Below are positions 10,752-20,886 of a stretch of DNA of 64,000 nt, piece after piece (the first letter of the stretch is position 1; each line of letters begins with the position of its first letter). The stretch is from positions 6,696,001 to 6,760,000 of the forward strand of contig CAJFCV020000001.1 of assembly GCA_904066235.2 (NCBI GenBank), in the 5' to 3' direction. Source of the DNA: Bursaphelenchus xylophilus (lineage: Eukaryota; Nematoda; Chromadorea; Rhabditida; Aphelenchoididae). The notes under the pieces are model-generated. The model saw nothing but the letters and a program-made list of their open reading frames with translations, did no database searches and was not told where the DNA came from. Both the position numbers and the translations under genes were made by a program.

Positions 10752-13700
10752 TTAACGGGCGTGGCTGACAATGGGGATGTTCCGTACATTCGGATTGTTG
10801 CCATACAAGTCATTGTAGGCTTCGGGTTCGGCCAAAGGCGCCTGAGGCAGTAGTGTATATCCTTGAGGAGTGTGTGCATATCGATTATCATGCGGGTCGC
10901 TGTGAGCCAGAAGTTCTTCGCGTTGTTTCATTCCTTCCACATCCAGTGGGGAGCGGAAAGATTGTCTTAATTTCTGGCATCGTGTGAGGTCGGAATGATC
11001 ACTGCAGTTATAGCAAATTGTGAAAAGAATGAAGATTGGAATGGGTAGTAGCGGTATCAGGGCGATCGCAAATCCAACGTATTCACTCCATTCCCAGTTG
11101 CGGATCTGTTCAGGGAAATCGTTGTAGTCGTAACCCAGGATGTTTAAAACAGCAATGACCTGAAATCAGGATGATATAAAGCATTTTCCTAAACCGTTCT
11201 TGACTTACAATAGGAACTGCGGGAAGAAGATACGTGAAGAAAAGAATGAAGTACCCGAGACACCAGCAACAGGCACTCCGCACCATTGTTTTCATGTCTC
11301 TCCCAAGGGAATGGGCACAATAGAACCAAGCGACGGCCAGTAGTTCAGCCGCGAGTATAATCCAGATGGTGACGTACTTGAGGTATCCAGTTGTCAAAAC
11401 ATAGGCATGTTTTCCTGCCTGAGTTGCAAAGAAAACCCCGACTCCAGCCCCAAGGAGAGAGATAAATAAAGCCAGCACGAATCGGGGGAAACATCTAGAC
11501 CATTTTTCGCCTAAGGCGTCCTCAAATGTTGCGAGGATGTTGAGGGCCAGCAAGTACTGCAAAAGGATCCAATTATTTGAATTATGAAAGAAAAATACTT
11601 ACGCAAATATTCAGCAGAACGAATATACTTAAGAAAAGTAATATTCCGGTAAAGAGTTTAGTACTCGGAACAAAAGAGAGGTACACCAGGAGATGCCACA
11701 TTTGTTCTTGTCCTTAAAAGATGCTTTCAGTTATTTAAAATAATTTTGATAAAAAACGATGATTGGCTCGCTGCGGCCAGCGGACATTCAAAATATATAT
11801 TTTTTGGATCTTCTGGCCTAATATGTCGGCATAGGTCATAGAAGAATATTGCAAACTATGACTGTAATACGCAAAATACACATTTTTTACAAAGATACAG
11901 GGGTGTTGACGATATTTGCAAGGATTTCAGAAATCCGTTCATAATGGCATCTGCCCATAATGGACTAACCTAGGTTTTTGGCTAGCCAAACGGAAAAAAT
12001 TGTTGTTTGGCTGTCATAATCGCAGGGGATAAAAAGGTCCGCTGAGCAAGAAAGTCCGCCAAAAAGGCCTAAGGTCGTGTAGCGTTTTTTTCAAAAATTA
12101 TATTCATTTTCTTTGATTGTAGTAGCTTTTTTTCTTATTAGGCATTGCAAAGTAGTAATTTTTTAAACTTTTTTTAGGGACTTTCGATAGTGCTGATCCC
12201 GGAAATCATATAAGGCGCGTGCGTTCTACTTCTCTTCGGACATCCTCGCAGAAAACCCGCATTTCTTGTCTGTGGGCCCGCTAGACAAGAAACGCGCAAT
12301 TCTCGTCTAAAATTGCGTAACATTGCGCAATATTGCGCAATTTTCTGCTCTCTCCCCGTGAAGATTTTTTTCTTTTTTTCTCTGCTCAGCCAAGAATTGC
12401 GCATTTCTTGTCTAGCGGGCCCACAGACAAGAAATGCGGGTTTTCTGCGAGGAAGTCCGAAGAAAAGTAGAACGCACGCGCCTTATATTCATTTTTCCTG
12501 ACTTGAAATTAGCACCATCGGAAACCCCAAATCGAATATTTGTGACAAAAATTCGAGAAAGTAATGATTTACAGTACACATTACTTGAGAAAAACAGTTA
12601 CAATCAAAAAAAATGACTTTTGAAATCAACGCTATCGATTATCTGGGTTCGAAACTTGCTTGCAAGAAAAATAATATTTTTCAGTTTCCTCAATGGTCGT
12701 TTTCCTCACAAGGAAAGTACTTTTATGGGGGCTCCTACTTTTAGACGGGCCATATCTCAAAAATCCGAAAAGTTATGCTGATCAAGTATATGTAAAAATT
12801 AGCTGCCCAATTTCGGGTTACTAACTAGGGACGTGTACAAACGAACTCTCCCCAAATGACAAGTGTTATGCATCATTGGAAAGCCCTTGAAAAATGGTGC
12901 AAGAGACCATTTTCATTTTTTGCAGAATGCCTCAGGGCAAAAGATATTTACTGGTTTTAAATGGCGGGCTCACACTTCCGGGAAACCATTTTGCGGGCAA
13001 CCACTTTGCGGGCAGCCGACATTTGCGGCCAGCACCGGCATTTGCGGGCAGCCTGGGACATTTGCGGGAAACCGACACCTGATTATGAGGGTAACAGGGA
13101 GAAGGTAAAAAAATTACTATGATATTTTGGAAATTTGCCGACATTTGCGGGCAACCGGCAGTTGAGGATAACAAGGTGGAGGTGGAAAACTTACTGCGAT
13201 ATTTTGGAAGTTTTCCGACATTTCCGGACAGGCAATACTTGCGGGAAGCCAACATTTGTGGGCAACAGTTCCAAAAGTTCCAATACAATCTGTGTGATTG
13301 TTTTTTCCTGTTTCCCGCAAATGTCGGTTGCCCGTAAGTGTCGGCTGCCCGCAAATGTCGGCAAATTTCCAAAATATCGCAGTAATATTCCCATCTCCAC
13401 CCTCTTACCCTCAGGTGCCGGTTGCCCATGTCGGTTGCCCGCAAATGTCCCAGGCTGCCCGCAAATGTTCCAGCTGCCCGCAAATGTGGCCCCTCAAACT
13501 TTTCCCGCAAAGTGGTTGCCCGCAAAAAATTTGCCCGCAAACTGGTTGCCCGCAAACTGGTTGCCCGCAAGTGTCGCGACGCCTTTTAAATACCCATAAG
13601 GTGAAAAAACACTTTTCACTTTTTTTAATGTTGAAAAACATGTAAGTTTGATAGTTTTAACCATAATCGACCGTCTTCCAGAAAAATTAAAACGTTTGCA

Positions 13701-16700
13701 AAAGTTTAACGAAAATATTTTCCTAACTGTAAGAAAGAATAAAACGAATTTTGCCCAAGCTGCGAGCCGAACCTGACTAGGTTTACCAGCCTGCTCGGCA
13801 ACCACTGCACTATTCAAGCAACCCTCTACTAGGCTTTTTTCCTGCCCAAGAGAAAGAAAGATTTTTGTTGCAAAATGACCTAAAAATTATATAATTAAAT
13901 TACAGTATGTTAAATAATACAATTTACAGCATTTTCATTTTTTGGCATTCTGCAAAAAATGAAAATGGTGTCTTGTACCATTTTTCAAGGGCTCTTCAAT
14001 GACGTACGTCACTTATCATTTGGTGAGGGTTCGTTTGTACACTTCCCTGGTAAGACTTATTTACATATTACGTCTTGGAAACACAAGAAACATCGTTTTA
14101 AGCTAAAATAAAATTTGTAAACCTGCGAAAAAATTAAAAGAGAGTTTTTTACAGATTGAAGCTTCTCATAACAAGGGCCGGACGTTTCGAAAAAACGACC
14201 AGCTCAGAATCTTTTGATATTTTGCATAGTTGTTGTACTACGATAGCTGAACGTCAGCGTGAAGTTTTAGTTTTGAAAATTACCGTATACGGGGATTACG
14301 GTAGGTACAATTTTCAGAAAGATTGGGTCCGTGCGTAAAAACTCCAAGGAGTAAAAGGGCGAAACTTCGCTGTTTTACGTTTTCGACCATGGGGAATATT
14401 TTCATAATTGACACTTTCGCCGTAGGATGTAGCCTTCGACTACTTTGAAAAATACCAAGGTACCATATTGAATATAACTTTTTGGGGCTTCGGTAGTTCA
14501 GCCCCCCCCACGAAAGGTAGTTCAAACCCCCACTGTTTTGCCCGTTTCACACCCCCACATAATGAACAAATTAGAATAATACAAAAAATGTAAGTGGGGG
14601 TTTGATCTACTACGTTGGGGGTTTGATCTAAAACGTAGGGGGCTTGACCTAAAACGTAGGGGGCTTGAACTAAAACGTAGGGGGCTTCATCTAAAACGTA
14701 AGGGGCTTGAACTAAAACGTAGGGGGCTTCATCTAAAACGTAAGGGGCTTGAACTAAAACGTAGGGGGCTTCATCTAAAACGTAAGGGGCTTGAACTAAA
14801 ACGTAGGGGGCTTCATCTAAAACGTAAGGGGCTTGAACTAAAACGTAGGGGGCTTCATCTAAAACGTAAGGGGCTTGAACTAAAACGTAGGGGGCTTCAT
14901 CTAAAACGTAGGGGGCTTGTGCTGGACCATACAACTTGGATTAATTCTTTGAAATAAATTCTGGGGTTCAGAATGGACGAGGGGGGTTGTACTGGGTCAT
15001 GGGGGGCTAAACTGGACTGGGGGGCTGTACTACCTTAGCCCCAACTTTTTTGCAGAGAACTTGTCTCAACTTTTGAAACCTCTCAAAAATACTTTGACAT
15101 GTATGTAACAACATATCAAAAATGCGCGAAAATAAAAGGGGTGGTTTTGGAGTTACGGTACTTTGATTGTGGCCCGGACGGTATATCAAAAAATAATTTT
15201 TTTTCAAAATCGGTGTAGAAATCTCGCCAAAATACGTTTTCGACCATGGAGAACATTTTTGTAATTAACAATTTTTCTGTAGGATGTCGTCTTCGACTAC
15301 TTGAAAAATGACCAAGGTACCATGGTCAATATAACTTTTCGGCATTCTATTTGTCTCAACTTTTGAAACCTCTCAAAAATACTTTGACATGTATGTAAAA
15401 ACATATCAAAAATGCACGAAAATAAAAGGGGTGGTTTTGGAGTTATGGTACTTTGAATGTAGCCGGTACCGTATTTTAATTTTTTCAAAATAGGTGTAGA
15501 ACAGCCGCAAACCTTGCTAATGTACGGTTTCCACCATAAGGAACATTTTTGTAATTGACACTTTTTTTGTAGGATGCAGTCTTCAACCGGTATGAGAAAT
15601 ATCAAGATACCATGGTCAATATAACTTTTCGGCATTCTACTTGTCTCAACTTTTGAAACCTTTCAAAAACACCTTGACGTATGTGTAACAACATATCAAA
15701 AATTTAGAAAAATAAAAGGGGTGGTTTTGGAGTTATGGTACTTTGAATGTTGGACATACAGTACACCTCGATTTATTCTCGGCTCAACTTTACGTAGATT
15801 GTCTTAAAAACAAAATGCAATGTTTTATGTATGTTGTACGACCCTCAAAAACAATTTTCACTAGGAAATTCAGAAAATTTAGGCCTAAGCATACTGTAAC
15901 ATATCGTGCGCAGATAATTGGCTACTGTAACAGCAAGATCAGCGATTTCTTCAATTTTTTGTAACGATTACCACGGTCTAGAGTTGTGTGTGCCATACGG
16001 CAGTGGAATCTTCCAAATTCGGATGTCAGCATCACAACGAAAGTTCGGTGTACTGTATGATCAAGGTTAAAAGTACCATAACTCCAAAACCACCCCTTTT
16101 ATTTTCCTAAATTTTTGATATGTTGTTACACATACGTCAAGGTGTTTTTGAAAGGTTTCAAAAGTTGAGACAAGTAGAATGCCGAAAAGTTATATTGACC
16201 ATGGTATCTTGATATTTCTCATACCGGTTGAAGACTGCATCCTACAAAAAAAGTGTCAATTACAAAAATGTTCCTTATGGTGGAAAACGTACATTAGCAA
16301 GGTTTGCGGCTGTTCTACACCTATTTTGAAAAAATTAAAATACGGTACCGGCTACATTCAAAGTACCATAACTCCAAAACCACCCCTTTTATTTTCGTGC
16401 ACTTTTGATATGTTGTTACATACATGTCAAAGTATTTTTGAGAGGTTTCAAAAGTTGAGACAAATAGAATGCCGAAAAGTTATATTGACCATGGTACCTT
16501 GGTCATTTTTCAAGTAGTCGAAGACGACATCCTACAGAAAAATTGTTAATTACAAAAATGTTATCCATGGTCGAAAACGTATTTTGGCGAGATTTCTACA
16601 CCGATTTTGAAAAAAATTATTTTTTGATATACCGTCCGGGCCACAATCAAAGTACCGTAACTCCAAAACCACCCCTTTTTCGCGCATTTTTGATATGTTG

Positions 16701-18518
16701 TTACATACATGTCAAAGTATTTTTGAGAGGTTTCAAAAGTTGAGATAAGTTCTCTGCAAAAAAGTTATATTCAATATGGTACCTTGGTATTTTTCAAAGT
16801 AGTCGAAGGCTACATCCTACGGCGAAAGTGTCAATTATGAAAATATTCCCCATGGTCGAAAACGTAAAACAGCGAAGTTTCGCCCTTTTACTCTTTGGAG
16901 TTTTTACGCACGGACCCAATCATTCTGAAAATTGTACCTACCGTAATTCCCGTATACGGTAATTTTCAAAACTAAAACTTTTAATCAGCACGTTTTTTCG
17001 GATTTTTTGAGATATGTATGTCCCGTCGAAAAGTAGGAGTCCCCATAAAAGTACTTTCCTTGTCAATTGACGACGTTCCAGTTTGAAAACATTTTGGATA
17101 ACAAAATATTTTCAAAATGGATTGCTCACGACCTAGATCGAGAGCTTGGCTATTGATGACCTATCCTCCGATGTGAACACGGAGTACCCTAACCCCTTTC
17201 GCTAGCTGGTCAAACAATTTTGCAATATTGGAATATTGGGCCGACACGGTCTGCCCAAATGACCGACAACCAAAATTTTTTTTACCATTTCCTAAGATTT
17301 CGAGCGGAACCAAGTTTGTTTTGTAGCTCAGGTATCCAACCAAACCAAAGATCGTGGACAATTGTATTGCTGTAAGGAAGAAATGGCCAATGATGATGAA
17401 AATAGAATCTCTGGAATTATCTTATAAGTAATCCACTACAATTTTTAACGGTTAGCTGTAAATCAACTAACCTGACCACATTATTCGTCCTCTTGTTATA
17501 GGACCCTATTGTAATAAAAACTCCGAAACCCACACCACTGGCAACGATTGCTTGTTCGACAGCCAACTTCCAGACATTGTAATCAGCCAGTCTGTTCCAA
17601 TCGGTAATGTAATACAACCTTTCAAACATAGGGATGGCCCCGTTCAGGAATAGAATTCTGGCCAAAAGAATCAAGATTAAGCAAAGAGGCGTCATGAACG
17701 TGAATACTGTCACTTTGCCAAGCCATCGGACTCCAAAACAGATGGCCGAGAAGACCAAAATCCACACAATTCCTTGAGCAATCAGCAGATATAACTGGAT
17801 CTGGCCGATCTCAATGATACTATTGCTGGGATTCTCCAAAGCTCCCATAAAGTGAACCAAAGCAGACGACTCCCTGAGGGTAGACAATCGAACAGTCTGT
17901 CCAAAATCAGTTGATGCATTTGCAATTACTGTAGGTTCAATGCATGGCGTTGCCTGTAATTCAGGGAAGTTCTGGCAATTGATCCAAGGGAGGCCCGGTC
18001 GCTCATCCAAGACCGTCCAAAACAAATGGAACAGGTAAAGTAATAACCAAGCCAGGTATCTTGCAAAACAAACAACCGTGATAAAAGATACGAATATCTG
18101 GGAAACGCCGACGCCCTTGAATATAGGGCAGATGTTATAAAGGGCTTGAACTGGACCTCGTCCGGTAAGCTGACCTATTGATAACTCGAGGAGAACGATC
18201 GGAAGAACCACCGCCAGAATTGCGGCGGAATAAGCAGCCACGAAGGCAACTAGAATTATAAAAGGTATATTAATTGTAAACATTAAAATTTTCGTATAAG
18301 GAAGTACCACCAAACATTAATGATGCATAAAATGTAAAAATATACTTACGTCCTCCGTTATCAAGAATCAATCTAGGCAGATTGAGAAGATTTGTGGTGG
18401 CAAACAAGTAGGACAACCCCACTAACATAAACTCGGCCTTGAAGGACCAGAGGTCTCGCCATTCCTCGACTATCGATGACATCTTGATGTTGGAAACTGA
18501 ACGATCTTCAAACCACAT
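10752..18518 (-). CDS. SLC6 / sodium:neurotransmitter symporter family protein (divergent SNF)
   Basis: Six exons: 18518-18350, 18249-17472, 17410-17286, 11712-11603, 11556-11209 and 11159-10752; 645 residues, normal for SLC6. Matches include the N-terminal 'EFMLVG', 'IGQLTGRGPVQAL', a long extracellular loop 2 with two Cys ('WINCQNFPELQATPC') and an N-A-S-T glycosylation site. Further matches are the TM6 region 'GVGFGVFITIGSYNKRTNNV', then 'FGLVGYLSYKT', and TM9-12. The family imports amino acids, monoamines or GABA with Na+ and Cl-. Where most members have GNVWRFP in TM1, this protein has TNLLNLP (42-48). Asn43 is kept, but Trp and the gate Arg are lost, so its substrate or activity may differ. 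The third intron (11713-17285, 5573 bp) holds the nested foldback elements listed below and ends in a TTTTAAG acceptor. The tail after TM12 is hydrophilic. Confidence 0.88.
12208..12488. mobile_element. Palindromic MITE with TA-flanked inverted arms
   Basis: The arms 12208-12305 and about 12390-12488 are reverse complements with about three mismatches in nearly 100 bp. They run from 'ataaggcgcgtgcgttctac' at the edge through a 'ttcttgtctgtgggcccg' block. Both ends can be read as TA followed by AGGCGCG, which would fit a TA target duplication as in Tc/mariner-type MITEs. There is no coding capacity. It lies in the SLC6 intron. Confidence 0.75.
12826..14049. mobile_element. Foldback element rich in a 'ttgcgggcaacc' motif
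   Basis: The ends 12826-12940 and 13945-14049 are reverse complements ('gtgtacaaacgaac', 'cccttgaaaaatgg', 'ccattttcattttttgcaga'). The left half holds many copies of 'tttgcgggcaacc' and the right half many of its complement 'ggttgcccgcaaa'. The symmetry centre is near 13285. The G/C-rich motif contrasts with the A/T-rich surroundings. Open frames through it (for example minus 12932-13570) are low-complexity by-products. Confidence 0.75.
14484..15042. mobile_element. 559-bp non-autonomous element nested in the left foldback arm
   Basis: The terminal inverted repeats are 24 bp with 21 matches (left 'ggggcttcggtagttcag', right end 'ctgtactaccttagcccc'). An exact 8-bp duplication, aacttttt, flanks it at 14476-14483 and 15043-15050. 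The right foldback arm shows the undisrupted sequence with one copy of aacttttt at the matching place, so the insertion is directly demonstrated. An 8-bp duplication with GGGG-type ends would fit Merlin, and hAT or P-type elements also make 8 bp. The superfamily is an inference. Confidence 0.9.
14594..14922. repeat. 21-bp minisatellite inside the nested element
   Basis: About 15-16 units of 21 bp. Most alternate between 'ggggcttgaactaaaacgtag' -like and 'ggggcttcatctaaaacgtaa' -like forms, giving a 42-bp higher-order period. Read on the minus strand they give alternating APYVLDE and APYVLVQ heptapeptides, an effect of 21 being divisible by three and not good evidence of a gene. Confidence 0.88.
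17190..17270. repeat. Dispersed intronic repeat, copy 2
   Basis: 'caaacaattttgcaatattgg', then 'atattgggccga' and 'tctgcccaaatg', match the MTERF4-intron copy at 26070-26117 and 26451-26475. The last part lies just inside the donor end of the large SLC6 intron. The flanking 'acgacctagatc' (17130) also has relatives in 25700-25890. Confidence 0.55.
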
Positions 18519-20886
18519 GGTTCAAAGCGACTTCACATGAATAAATTCATGGGTTGCTGCGCCATAGAAATATACTACGCTTAAAAACAAACTCTACTCA
18601 CATCAGAAAGGAACACGGTTTAATTAAAGGAACACGCAAAAAAGTTCAACAATTAACTCCATTTAAGGACGGAGGATAACTTGGTCTACTGGAAGTGACA
18701 TCGAATGATTAAAAATGGTTATTCCATCAGTCAGTCTCATCATGGTCGAGCAGCATGACATCCCCGAATAAACAAGGTCTGGGGGAAGGGAATAAAAAGT
18801 AAGTCGAGCCGCTTACCCTCCAATCTCCTTTCCCTGCCTCTCTTCTTTGCATTCTTTATGGGAAATGCATTGCATTTGCACTACCGACCTGTCAGGGATA
18901 TGTTTGCGCAATGGAAATAAAATTGAAAGAGTCCACTACGTGAGCCGCACTTTACCAACAAGTGCCCCGCACCCCTTTCATTTGCGCGCTCTTCCTTTCG
19001 GATGGCCTTTTCAAATCTCCAAATTGTCGGATCCGGAAAAAGAAACCCCCAAGTAAAGAGAAGTCAGGTGAAATATGGCGGGGGAACTCGGATTACCCAG
19101 TCCACTTGTTTACAAATACTATGGGGGAAGGAGTAAACAGCTATCTTTCCGCCTCAAAAAACTCTAAAAGGATTTTTTTCACCTTAAAACACGGTCTCCC
19201 CTTGTGAAAACTCTTCCAAATTGAAGCCAAATGTATGGGAAATCAGCGGATGTCGACAATATGCGAAAAGAGAATCGCAAAATTAATATGTCGTAAAGAA
19301 TCGTTGGTTGGGGACAATTAGAAAAGAGACAATGCAATCGAATTATGCCGCAGGGCAAGATTTTGTGTGGCCCATTCGTGGTCGACTGCATTCTCACGCC
19401 GTCCGCAAACTCGCCTCAGGGTCCCTGGTTGCGCGTTCATTTCGCGTAAACAAAAAATCTCCTCGCTCTTTCCCAAATTTATTTTAAACAAAGGTTCGGT
19501 TACCTTGGTAGCGATGGGTAATTGAAGCCCCTGAATCGCTTATGAGTCAGAGAATGACCGGAATAAAGTCTGTTTTGAAAGTAATAACGCATATAGGCAT
19601 CAGTTGTCAAATCATTAAATTAGTCACGCGGAAAGAGAAACATGGGTGGGGGGAGGTGGTGGACCAAAATAATAACCAACTGAAGTCCTTGTCACAAAAA
19701 AGTATCATGGACTCTTAAGGAAGGCACAAAAAAGGTCCGCGGCCCAAAATAGGTTTTTAGCAAATGGAAGAGAGGTTGGCAAAAGCCCAATACAAGTCCT
19801 GGTCATAAGAATGAAGGGGGTTCGCGGACTTGCGCCGTCATCTTGAAGGAAGAAAGTGCCGCAATCGGGCAGACCAGCCTCCAAATGAGAGGGAACAACT
19901 GGCTGCCACTGGCCCGCATTAGTCTTGGCCATTCTATTAATTCTGACCGGGAGCCACCTTAATCCGGCAATCCACCTTGACCGGCAGGCCATTAATCCAC
20001 TTGTTTATTTATATCATGATGCAACCAGGTCGCTGAGAGATCTCGAGCTCGGTCTCATAGGGGTCAGGCCGGCAGCGAATGCAGGCCCCGACTCGCGCAC
20101 TACCCATTTCTGAACTCATTAAGCGGACGACATCTGCACGCGAGAAAATGGAAACAGTCACCGTGGATGCTTGTTTTATTTGTCGCAGTACCTCTTTTTT
20201 TATCTTCAATTGGCTATGACCGCAAGACGCGGAGAGGGCAAAGGAAGTTGAAAGAATAAATAAACGACTAAGGGAATTGACTCGAACGAGACCTAACGGG
20301 CTAGTGATTGGGTTAGCTGAGGAGAAATGGCGGTCCAGAGAAAGACTTTGCTGACCGAGATGAGTCGCTAAAGTACCACAATAAACAATTTATGAACATA
20401 AGTCCCGATCGAGAACGACCCGACAAAAACGAGAAAACTAACAATAACCGCGTGTGAAAAAAGGTATACACATATATAAATGCCTAGTGGAATCTACCTT
20501 TAATAAATCGGTACATGCCATTTGAATGAAACAAAAATCAACCGCAGAAGGCAGGGGGCGAACAAAAATTATCACAGTTAGATGAAGAGACAAACAAATG
20601 GCCAGACCGAATGACAAGGATAAGGTCAAAAACATTATTAATGCATAAAGCCTGCTCAACCGCCTACAATAAACCCGGTGATAAACACAAAGACTAAATG
20701 TATTGTAAATGCAACGAACAACTCGTGAGTGACTAAGAAGCGAGCACTAAGATAGCATCGGTACTTGAAGAGATCGATTCACAGGGCACAGCAGTTTGAT
20801 TGGATTCAGCCTCTGCAGTGAGGTCGAGCTGTCATCTACAGGTCCTGCCATGGATGGACGCGTATTCAGGGTTCGTTGGACTGAAA
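18519..20886. other. Intergenic region upstream of SLC6
   Basis: 2.37 kb with no frame I can relate to a family. It should contain the SLC6 promoter and the 3' UTR of the zinc-finger gene. A 73-codon minus frame at 20438-20659 starts with a hydrophobic stretch but has no other support. Confidence 0.45.

Larger units (their letters stand above)
14262..16980. mobile_element. Long-armed foldback element (about 0.9-kb arms)
   Basis: The left arm 14262-15746 (about 925 bp after removing the 559-bp insert) and right arm 16071-16980 (about 910 bp) are near-identical reverse complements around a spacer of about 320 bp. As a check, the same 112-codon frame appears on the minus strand at 15297-15635 and on the plus strand at 16179-16517 with only about three residue differences. 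Each arm contains about 2.5-3 tandem copies of a unit of about 290 bp (edges near 15057, 15350, 15640). No transposase was seen. It lies in the SLC6 intron, so the pre-mRNA could form a long double-stranded stem. Confidence 0.9.
12709..17063. repeat. Outer inverted repeat pair spanning the foldback nest
   Basis: 12709-12771 and 16994-17063 are imperfect reverse complements of about 65 bp ('caaggaaagtacttttatgg', then 'tcctacttt', 'acgggccatatctcaaaaa', 'ccgaaaa'). The two smaller foldbacks lie between them. They could be the termini of one 4.35-kb composite element or two solo copies of a dispersed motif; a third copy occurs at 1481-1524. No target duplication was seen. Confidence 0.55.

Noticed and set aside
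14440..14934. 164-codon frame of APYVL repeats
   Set aside because: Produced by a 21-bp minisatellite inside a transposable element.
15297..16517. Two 112-codon frames of almost the same protein
   Set aside because: They are the same segment of the two foldback arms; no start context, domain or codon bias supports a gene.
20438..20659. 73-codon minus frame with a hydrophobic start
   Set aside because: No homology, no acceptor or poly(A) context, and length expected by chance.
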